NCBI GenBank assembly: GCA_016934775.1
Contig: JAFGSP010000192.1
Coordinates: 1-6,437 of the forward strand
Length of the DNA: 6,437 nucleotides
Direction: 5' to 3'
Source of the DNA: Candidatus Woesearchaeota archaeon
GTDB lineage: Archaea > Nanobdellota > Nanobdellia > Woesearchaeales > GW2011-AR15
Below are positions 1-5,230 of the stretch, in pieces (the stretch's first letter is position 1; each line of letters begins with the position of its first letter). A program made the translations under genes and the position numbers. The notes beneath the pieces are model-generated. The model was given only the letters and a program-made list of their open reading frames with translations. It ran no database searches and was not told where the DNA came from.

Positions 1-907
1 ACGGGTTAAGTTTATTCAAGGCGACATACTTGACCAGGATATGCTGGATAAAGCATGCAAAAATATTGATTTTGTTGTGCATGCGGTTTCTTTGGTCCCG
101 ATATCACAGGCAGGCATAAAATTCTATGATGTCAATGTCACTGGGACAGAGCTGATATTGAAGTCAGCTGTGAAAAGTAAAGTGAAGAAATTTATCCATA
201 TCTCTTCAAGTTCTGTTTATGGGATCCACCATAAGATGCCGCTTACCGAAAGTTCGCCAATAATCCCTTATGGAGATTATCCAAAAGCAAAATACGATGC
301 TGAAAAGATCTGCAGTGAATACAGAAAAAAGGGACTGAATATTATAATAATAAGGCCAAGAACAATTATCGGGCCGGGAAGGCTTGGGATATTCCAGATC
401 TTGTTTGACTGGATTGAGAATAATAACAAAGTGTTCGTTCTTAGCCAGGGGAAAAACAAGTTTCAGTTTGTTTCAGCCGAAGACTTGTCTGAAAGCGTTA
501 TTCTCAGTATTACAAATAAGATTAAGAACGAAGATTTCAACATTGGGTCTGAGGAATTCACAACAATGAGGACTTACTTGCTGCATCTTATAAAACATGC
601 AAAATCAAAATCAAAGATAGTCTCATTGAATAAGAATATTGTCCTCTTCTTTATGGGCTTTCTGGAGAAATTCAGGTTATCGCCTATGACAAAATGGCAT
701 ATGTATGCTTTTTCAGAAGACTTTTATTTTGATGTTTCCAAAGCAAAAAAAATCTTGAATTGGAAATCTGGGTCCAGGGATGTTGATACTCTGATCAAAA
801 CCTATGATTGGTATATCAGTCACAAGCAAGAGGCATTTGATTCTTCAAAATCAACACATAAAAAAGCTCCTAGTCAGAAATTGATGAAATTGTTGAAGTA
901 TTTATGA
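1..907 (+). CDS. NAD(P)-dependent sugar epimerase/dehydratase (extended SDR), 5'-truncated by window edge
   Basis: The reading frame is open from base 2, so the first in-frame ATG at 41 is internal and the true start lies left of the window. The visible part begins at the end of the Rossmann fold (V-K-F-I-Q-G-D, the usual nucleotide-proximal 'GD' strand); the GxxGxxG motif is missing only because of the edge. Counted from the ATG at 41, the SDR features are the VVHA strand (12-15), the serine-rich ISSSSVYG strand carrying the active-site Ser/Thr (54-61), and the YxxxK catalytic pair Y80/K84. These are followed by the R-P-R-x-I-I-G-P motif of extended SDRs and a sugar-binding C-terminal part ending in a lysine-rich tail. 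Family members oxidise and epimerise or dehydrate NDP-sugars or related substrates in the cytoplasm; the substrate cannot be read here. It resembles the next gene along most of its length, so the two are divergent tandem paralogues, probably co-transcribed. Confidence 0.9.
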   Translation, partial: RVKFIQGDILDQDMLDKACKNIDFVVHAVSLVPISQAGIKFYDVNVTGTELILKSAVKSKVKKFIHISSSSVYGIHHKMPLTESSPIIPYGDYPKAKYDAEKICSEYRKKGLNIIIIRPRTIIGPGRLGIFQILFDWIENNNKVFVLSQGKNKFQFVSAEDLSESVILSITNKIKNEDFNIGSEEFTTMRTYLLHLIKHAKSKSKIVSLNKNIVLFFMGFLEKFRLSPMTKWHMYAFSEDFYFDVSKAKKILNWKSGSRDVDTLIKTYDWYISHKQEAFDSSKSTHKKAPSQKLMKLLKYL

Positions 908-911
908 GGTG
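906..911 (+). promoter_or_regulatory. Shine-Dalgarno GAGGTG for the second SDR gene
   Basis: GAGGTG overlaps the TGA stop of the upstream SDR gene and lies 6 nt before the ATG at 918. It matches the GGAGGTGAT anti-16S consensus typical of archaea. It fixes the start of the downstream gene and implies that both genes are translated from one message. Confidence 0.8.
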
Positions 912-917
912 TAATAA

Positions 918-1913
918 ATGGCAAAAAAGAAAATATTAGTTACTGGTGCGCCAGGTTGGCTGGGCAACAGATTAGTAGAGAAGTTGTGCAGCGATGGCTA
1001 TCAAGTTAGATGTTTGTCTCTTGAAGGCACAGATGCATCTCATTTGAAGAAAATGGGCGCTGAAGTCATGTTCGGGAATGTGCTCAAGCCAGAGACACTT
1101 GATAGGGCCACGAAGGATATTGAAGTAGTTGTCCATTCTTGCGGCCTGATTCATCCAACCATGTTTGGGATAAAATCTTTATATGATGTAAATGGGAAAG
1201 GAACAAGAAATATGTTGAAGTCATCTTCTGATAACAAAGTCAAGAAATTTGTATATATAAGCAGCAATTCTGCAATGGGAATAAATAGGAGAAGGGATAG
1301 ATTGTTCAAAGAATCAGATAAGCCAAGACCTTACACACCTTATGGGCATAGCAAGAGAAAAGGGGAGTTGGCTGTTGAGAAATATCAGGAACTTGGAAAG
1401 ATCCAGACAGTCATACTTCGCCCATGCTGGTTTTATGGTCCTGAACAGCCAGAGAGACAGACTACTTTGATGAAAATGATCCAGTCTGGAAAACCCCTGA
1501 TGTTCGGAGATGGCAATAATTTGAGAAGCATGACCTATATAGATAATCTTGTCCAGGGTGTGATGCTGGCTATTGAAAAAGAAAAAGCAAACGGACAAAA
1601 ATATTGGATTGCCGATGAAAAGCCTTATACAACAAATGAGATATATGAGACAATTGCAAAACATCTCGGAGTCACTATCAAGCCAAGAAAACTACCGAAG
1701 ATTGTCCCGGCTATGATGGAGATAGCTGACCTGATTTTTGCAAAATTGGGTATTTATGTGATACAAATACATGTAGGCGGAGAAATGGTCAGAGACATAG
1801 CCTGTTCTGTAGAAAAGGCAAAAAGAGAATTAGGATATGACCCAAAGTTTTCTCTTGACCAGGGCATGAAGATATCAATAGAATGGACAAAAAAACAAGG
1901 GTATCTGGACTAA
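918..1913 (+). CDS. NAD(P)-dependent epimerase / 3-beta-HSD-like extended SDR, complete
   Basis: This 331-aa protein is the usual length for an extended short-chain dehydrogenase/reductase. The N-terminal Rossmann motif is T-G-A-P-G-W-L-G (G10, G13, G16 form GxxGxxG). The second dinucleotide-proximal strand ends in FGNV (52-55), VVHSCG is at 71-76, the active-site serine strand YISSNS is at 113-118, and the catalytic pair is Y142/K146 (Y-G-H-S-K). R-P-C-W-F-Y-G-P (168-175) is the extended-SDR substrate-loop motif, and T206-Y-I-D-N-L is the typical conserved patch before the C-terminal helices. The pattern is closest to UDP-sugar epimerases and 3-beta-hydroxysteroid-dehydrogenase-like SDRs; the substrate is unknown. 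It is cytoplasmic and soluble, with no signal peptide. The start is set by the GAGGTG at 906-911. The gene begins 10 nt after its paralogue and overlaps the prenyltransferase by 31 nt, so it is probably mid-operon and may act on the sugar that the prenyltransferase or a neighbouring glycosyltransferase handles. Confidence 0.93.
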   Translation: MAKKKILVTGAPGWLGNRLVEKLCSDGYQVRCLSLEGTDASHLKKMGAEVMFGNVLKPETLDRATKDIEVVVHSCGLIHPTMFGIKSLYDVNGKGTRNMLKSSSDNKVKKFVYISSNSAMGINRRRDRLFKESDKPRPYTPYGHSKRKGELAVEKYQELGKIQTVILRPCWFYGPEQPERQTTLMKMIQSGKPLMFGDGNNLRSMTYIDNLVQGVMLAIEKEKANGQKYWIADEKPYTTNEIYETIAKHLGVTIKPRKLPKIVPAMMEIADLIFAKLGIYVIQIHVGGEMVRDIACSVEKAKRELGYDPKFSLDQGMKISIEWTKKQGYLD

Positions 1914-2767
1914 GTAATTTTTTTTATTTTATTAAACTTCTTAGGTCACAGCAATGGTATAAAAACATATTAATACTTGCAGTTCCGATATTTTCCAGAC
2001 AGTTTTTTTTACTGGATTACAGGATTATCATAGGTTTTCTCCTTCTTTGTCTGGTCTCTTCTTCAAACTACATAATCAATGATATAGTTGACAGAAAAAA
2101 AGACGCAATGAATCCTGAAAAAAAAGATCGGCCGATCGCATCTGGGAAGATCATGGTGACAGATGCAATGTTTTTGGTCTTGATCTTATTAACAACATCA
2201 TTATCTGTAGCTTGGACTTTAAATCCGCTTTTTTTCGGATTGTTGTTGGTCTTTTTTATAAACACGCAATTATATACTTTTTTCCTGAAAAACCACATAT
2301 ATGCAGACATCCTTTTTATCGCAATAAACTTTGTCTTGAGAGCTTTTTCCGGATATTTCTTTTTAGATGCTGAATTAAGCCATTGGTTAATAATAGCTAC
2401 GTTCTTCCTGGCAATGCTGCTGGCATCAGGAAAAAGGAACAGTGAATATCATTTTCTTGAAGAAAAGAAAAAACACAGGAAAGTTTTTGAACAATATACC
2501 TCAGAAAGTTTAGACATTGTCCTGAATCTTTCTCTGATCTGTTTCATAATGAGCATTAGCATTTTCCCATTTTTTTCACAATTTGCAAAGAATTTGGTGT
2601 ATCTGTTGCCATTTTCAGTTTATTTATGCCTAAGGTATTGGTATCTTGTGAAATCTGTATCTAAGGTTCCAAGACATTTAGAGCTGGTCTATCAGGATAA
2701 ACCTCTTTTCTTCGTAGGGATAGCCTATGCAATTCTTGTTTTTGTTTTAGTCTACATCATCAAGTAG
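1883..2767 (+). CDS. UbiA-superfamily polyprenyl-phosphate phosphoribosyltransferase-like (DPPR synthase-like)
   Basis: This 294-aa integral membrane protein has about nine hydrophobic helices, the UbiA fold. The N-terminal R-S-Q-Q-W-Y-K-N (21-28) matches the R-P-x-Q-W-x-K-N opening of decaprenyl-phosphate phosphoribosyltransferases. The first Asp-rich motif is N66-D67-x-x-D70-x-x-x-D74, followed by P78-x-K-K-x-R83-P-I-A-S-G88, again the DPPR-type signature. The second half has Y131-T-F-F-L-K, D142, F150-V-L-R-A-F-S-G157 and G183-K-R-x-x-E188, and a late Y-Q-D-K-P-L (270-275) also found in that branch. The known reaction of this branch is transfer of 5-phosphoribose from PRPP to polyprenyl phosphate at the membrane; extending it to this archaeal protein is inference. 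The start lies inside the upstream SDR gene (31-nt overlap), has no clear Shine-Dalgarno and suggests translational coupling. It places the RSQQWYKN motif about 20 residues in, as expected. The stop is TAG. Other UbiA activities, such as geranylgeranylglyceryl-phosphate or quinone prenyl transfer, fit the motifs less well. Confidence 0.85.
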   Translation: MDKKTRVSGLSNFFYFIKLLRSQQWYKNILILAVPIFSRQFFLLDYRIIIGFLLLCLVSSSNYIINDIVDRKKDAMNPEKKDRPIASGKIMVTDAMFLVLILLTTSLSVAWTLNPLFFGLLLVFFINTQLYTFFLKNHIYADILFIAINFVLRAFSGYFFLDAELSHWLIIATFFLAMLLASGKRNSEYHFLEEKKKHRKVFEQYTSESLDIVLNLSLICFIMSISIFPFFSQFAKNLVYLLPFSVYLCLRYWYLVKSVSKVPRHLELVYQDKPLFFVGIAYAILVFVLVYIIK

Positions 2768-2768
2768 G

Positions 2769-3287
2769 TTATTTTTTCATCAAGAGAGATATAGAGTCAT
2801 ATATTCTTACTATTTTTATCATTAGCGGTTCGTTTGGATATATAGTAGCAACTTTAATAGAAAATAACCCTGGCCTGTTTGCTCCAGCGATATCTGTTAA
2901 TAACCTGTCTCCAACCATGGCTGTTTCTTCTGGCAAGGTCCCAAGAAATTTCAAAGCATCAAAAAAAGGAGAATTGTTTGGTTTTGATTTTTCAGACTAT
3001 ATGACTGTCATAGTTTTTTTCTTGCTTGATTCTTTTCTTCTTCTTGAATTTGTGTTTGTGATAATGCAAGTTTTGAAATCCTTTTTGGGCTTTTCAAGAT
3101 GTTTTGAAACCTTATTGTTAATTTCTTCACCATGGTACTTAGAGAGTGTCTGGTCAAAATCAAATATAATGGCCTTTATTCCTTTATTTCTAAGATAAGT
3201 TGATTTTACCTTAATAATATCCTTTATTTCTGATGCAGGGACAATATACTTCAGGTTTCTTATCCTGATTTGCTCTAACTATCTCAT
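2769..3287 (-). pseudogene. YqeG-like HAD-superfamily phosphatase, reading frame interrupted by two TAG codons
   Basis: Read on the - strand from ATG 3285-3287 to TAA 2769-2771, one frame of 172 codons shows a whole YqeG-type (HAD subfamily IIIA) phosphatase. There is an N-terminal K-Y-I-V-P segment (13-17), motif I D43-F-D45-Q-T47, motif II T77-N, motif III K102-P, and motif IV G126-D127 with T131-D132 followed by G-A-N-R-P-G. The length matches the roughly 170 aa of the family. Codon 3 (3279-3281) and codon 97 (2997-2999) are both TAG. The second falls between motifs II and III, where relatives have a residue before the K-P motif (V-I-*-S-E-K-S-K-P); a Tyr codon one base away would fit. There is no frameshift and no TAA or TGA. 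After the first TAG no ATG, GTG or TTG occurs before motif I. Alternatives are amber read-through, two sequencing errors, or a rare start codon removing the first TAG. HAD enzymes of this type hydrolyse phosphomonoesters with an Asp nucleophile. The gene is convergent with the UbiA-like gene, one nucleotide apart. Confidence 0.75.
2772..2777 (+). terminator. Possible oligo-T terminator after the prenyltransferase gene
   Basis: A run of six T begins 4 nt after the TAG stop at 2765-2767. Archaeal termination often needs only a short U-tract, and this is the first one after the three-gene operon. It lies inside the 3' end of the convergent HAD gene, so its composition may simply reflect lysine codons on the other strand. 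Confidence 0.25.
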
Positions 3288-3314
3288 TAAATCAAGAAAG
3301 CAGAAATACTCATT

Positions 3315-3374
3315 GCATTCGTAAAGTTCAACAAGTTGAACAAATCCCCGCCCTTTAGGGTTGGGGATGAATGC
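3315..3374. other. Nested stems resembling a three-way junction (structured RNA or transposon end)
   Basis: An outer stem GCATTC (3315-3320) / GAATGC (3369-3374) encloses two adjacent hairpins. The first is GTTCAAC / GTTGAAC (3326-3341, 2-nt gap at DNA level). The second is ATCCCC-G-CCC / GGG-TT-GGGGAT (3344-3368, loop TTTA). The three stems nest without conflict apart from tight packing, as in a folded RNA or a single-stranded transposon end. The strand of any transcript is unknown. This is a visual fold; no energy was computed. Confidence 0.4.
3341..3370. repeat. 30-nt hairpin repeat, copy 1 (IS200/IS605-end-like)
   Basis: This copy starts CAAATCCCC and ends TTGGGGATGA, and is identical at 26 of 30 positions to the copy at 3480-3509. 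Its core forms CCCC-G-CCC, loop TTTA, GGG-TT-GGGG. The style (CCCC...CCCTTTAGGG...GGGG) is like the subterminal hairpins at right ends of archaeal and bacterial IS200/IS605 elements, where the end also encodes the TnpB guide RNA. That family link is recalled, not searched. No transposase gene adjoins it. Confidence 0.6.
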
Positions 3375-3479
3375 CTGTTTTTCGAATAGGTCTACTTTCT
3401 TGATTGTTGAAAATGCGTCTCTGAACCCTAATCTTTGATTTTTGGGGCACAGAAAGGCTAGCTTTTCTTGTGAATCCGC

Positions 3480-3509
3480 CAAATCCCCACCTTTTATGGT
3501 TGGGGAGGA
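3480..3509. repeat. 30-nt hairpin repeat, copy 2 (IS200/IS605-end-like)
   Basis: This copy starts CAAATCCCC and ends TTGGGGAGGA, 139 nt downstream of copy 1 in the same orientation. The stem is CCCC-A-CC / GG-T-T-GGGG around TTTTAT. The differences from copy 1 largely preserve pairing of the outer four G-C pairs, which hints at selection for structure or common descent of a mobile end. It is followed by GGTCAA and then T-rich DNA. Imperfect palindrome 3452-3467 precedes it, paralleling the palindrome next to copy 1. Confidence 0.6.
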
Positions 3510-3601
3510 GGTCAAATATGTTCTCCAATACTCCTTTTTTAATATTCCTTTTTATCAATCCAACATAATGGAATGCTCGAATAACAATTCTTTTGACAAA
3601 C

Positions 3602-3609
3602 TATATAAA
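3602..3609 (+). promoter_or_regulatory. Archaeal TATA box for the GT-C glycosyltransferase gene
   Basis: TATATAAA is preceded by GACAAAC, a near match to the BRE (RNWAAW). The box centre is about 30 nt before the ATG at 3635, so with the usual archaeal spacing transcription would begin within a few bases of the start codon. No Shine-Dalgarno precedes the ATG. Both facts point to a leaderless mRNA. Confidence 0.7.
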
Positions 3610-3634
3610 TATAATGAAATTCGGTCAATAAGTA

Positions 3635-5230
3635 ATGTCAGGAAAGAAAAATCTGTTTAAGATTTTATTCATAATGACCATAATTTACTTAATCTTTAAT
3701 TCTTATTTTATGAGCAAAAATGAGTTCATAGGAGGAGCTGATGATGTCAGGTATGCGATTATTGCCAAAAATATTGCTTCAGGAAGAGGTTATGTAGTTG
3801 ACGTGATTCACAAGTTTTTTTATCCTTATCCCAGGGATGTAACTCATCAGGATGACCTTTATGCCCCGCTGTATCCATATATTGTCGCGTTTTTCTATAC
3901 ATTGTTCGGAGCAGGAGAATTCTTTTCAAAATTTCCTGCACTTGTTTTCGGGCTTGTCGGGATTCCCCTCATGATTTTCTTGATTGCAAAAGAAATCTAT
4001 AATGAAAAAATTGCATTGGTAGCAGGACTTGCAAGCATGCTTAATCCATCTAGTTTCTCATGGACAGGCACAGGAGATACATTATATGCTTTTTTGACAG
4101 TATGCACTATCTATTGTTTTATCAAAGCAGGGAAAGATAAGAGATGGTTCTATCTGATGGGTCTGTGCTTAGGTCTTTCTTATCTTGCGAAGATTACTGC
4201 GGCTGTTGTTGTAATCGCAGTTGTATTAGCATATATCATTAATTATAGGAAAAACCTTATCCAGGAGGAATTTATAGTAGGTATGATAATTGCGCTTGCA
4301 ATTGTCTCTCCCTGGCTAGTAAGAAATTATTTTGTTACAGGAAGCCCAACAGGCAGCTTGTATTCATATTATCCCTATATGTTCAAGTATTTCGAAAATT
4401 CTCATGAGATAACAAGCAAAGTATATTGGGGGCAAAGAATAGGTCTGGACTGGTTCCTATCAAATGTTGGCATTCAGAGATTTATTGAAAGCACATTGGC
4501 TGAGCTGCTCAAGACTTGTTTGGCGTTTTCCTTAGTTGTTCCAACAGCCCTTATCGGGACATTCCTGACCAGGAGAAAGGAAAAATTCACTTTGGTCTGG
4601 ACAGTGTTTTTGATGTTTTTTTTAGCATACACAATCTATTATCCCTTTAATATGAGATATTATATAGCAATGATTCCTCTTTTTTCAATTCCTATCTTTT
4701 ACTTGTTTATGAATAGAATACCAAGGAAATATCCTGATTTGAAAAAGCCATTATCTTTCTTGATATTGGTTGGATTAATGGTTTTACTCCTTTTCAATAT
4801 AAGCAGATTTTTTGTTTTTTATACTTATTTTCCTCCAAGTGTTAAATGGGGAGCAGGATATCCAAGGACTTCTGATGACCCCTTTATCCGCGACAGGATG
4901 GAAATGATAAGTTGGATTGATGATAATCTACCTGAAAATTCAACAATGATGGTATGTCTTCTTCCACATCCAATTAATTTCTATACAAATATCAAGTCAA
5001 TAAGCGTTCCTTTTGAACCAATTGATAAGATACTTTATGTTGCAGATTACTACAATGTGGATTACATCTCATGTAATAAGGAATTGAGAGATGACAAGAA
5101 AATACAGGCAATTGAAGATCTCAAGTTTTCTGGTGTTGGGGATACCAGATTTGAATTAATCTACGATAAAAATAATGAAATGATATACAGGATCAATTGG
5201 CAAACTATCAACAGGACTTCTTTTCCATGA
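3635..5230 (+). CDS. GT-C fold membrane glycosyltransferase, GT39/PMT_2 (ArnT-like) family
   Basis: This 531-aa polytopic protein has an N-terminal helix (about 9-26) followed by the first external loop, G-A-D36-D37-V-R-Y. This is the acidic pair that GT-C enzymes place there for catalysis or metal and lipid-phosphate binding. A second loop patch, H71-Q-D-D-L-Y-A-P-L-Y-P-Y (71-82), resembles the H-P-P-L-Y-P segment of PMT_2/ArnT proteins. About ten further hydrophobic helices follow up to about residue 390, including the R-Y-Y-I-A-M-I-P-L (341-349) signature. A soluble C-terminal domain (about 400-531) starts with M-I-S-W-I-D-D-N-L-P. Such enzymes use polyprenyl-phosphate sugars on the outer face of the membrane to glycosylate proteins, lipids or glycans; acceptor and sugar are unknown. 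The ATG is supported by the TATA box about 30 nt upstream and by the hydrophobic helix directly after it. The 3' end overlaps the convergent asparagine synthase gene by 23 nt. Confidence 0.87.
   Translation: MSGKKNLFKILFIMTIIYLIFNSYFMSKNEFIGGADDVRYAIIAKNIASGRGYVVDVIHKFFYPYPRDVTHQDDLYAPLYPYIVAFFYTLFGAGEFFSKFPALVFGLVGIPLMIFLIAKEIYNEKIALVAGLASMLNPSSFSWTGTGDTLYAFLTVCTIYCFIKAGKDKRWFYLMGLCLGLSYLAKITAAVVVIAVVLAYIINYRKNLIQEEFIVGMIIALAIVSPWLVRNYFVTGSPTGSLYSYYPYMFKYFENSHEITSKVYWGQRIGLDWFLSNVGIQRFIESTLAELLKTCLAFSLVVPTALIGTFLTRRKEKFTLVWTVFLMFFLAYTIYYPFNMRYYIAMIPLFSIPIFYLFMNRIPRKYPDLKKPLSFLILVGLMVLLLFNISRFFVFYTYFPPSVKWGAGYPRTSDDPFIRDRMEMISWIDDNLPENSTMMVCLLPHPINFYTNIKSISVPFEPIDKILYVADYYNVDYISCNKELRDDKKIQAIEDLKFSGVGDTRFELIYDKNNEMIYRINWQTINRTSFP

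Larger units (their letters stand above)
3288..3634. other. Intergenic region without a convincing gene; repeats, hairpins and a promoter
   Basis: About 350 nt separate the HAD gene start from the glycosyltransferase. Open frames here are short, lack recognisable domains and run through the hairpin repeats. Visible contents are an inverted repeat GTTCAAC-AA-GTTGAAC (3326-3341), two copies of a 30-nt GC-rich repeat (3341-3370, 3480-3509), and a second imperfect palindrome (3452-3467, GAAAGG / loop CTAG region / CTTTTC) before the right copy. After the right copy come T-runs at 3535-3540 and 3549-3553, then a TATA box near 3602. No zinc-finger or RuvC motif of a TnpB is seen on either strand. 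The hairpins differ sharply in GC content from the AT-rich surroundings, which suggests an inserted element or a structured RNA. Confidence 0.6.

Noticed and set aside
1314..1664. 116-codon - strand open frame
   Set aside because: It lies fully inside the second SDR gene, whose conserved motifs cover the same bases, and it has no recognisable domain.
2765..2767. TAG as a sense (pyrrolysine) codon throughout this genome
   Set aside because: The UbiA-like gene needs this TAG as its stop. Reading through it gives a tail with further TAGs, antisense to the HAD gene. Limited suppression at the HAD gene remains possible.
2917..3198. 93-codon + strand open frame
   Set aside because: It is antisense to the HAD gene, which carries all its motifs on the - strand. 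The F/L-rich translation is the shadow of lysine-rich codons.
3267..3357. Degraded TnpB C-terminus on the + strand ending inside repeat copy 1 (…Q-I-P-A-L-stop)
   Set aside because: A tail ending in P-A-L within the hairpin is suggestive of an IS605 right end. However, no zinc-finger cysteines or RuvC motif precede it, and the sequence to its left is the HAD gene on the other strand.
3341..3509. CRISPR array
   Set aside because: There are only two repeat copies, 109 nt apart. The repeats are strong hairpins with mismatches between them, and there is no cas gene, so spacing and number do not fit an array.
3442..3660. 72-codon + strand open frame reaching into the glycosyltransferase start
   Set aside because: It begins with TTG, runs through repeat copy 2 and the TATA box, has no ribosome site or domain, and overlaps the real ATG at 3635.
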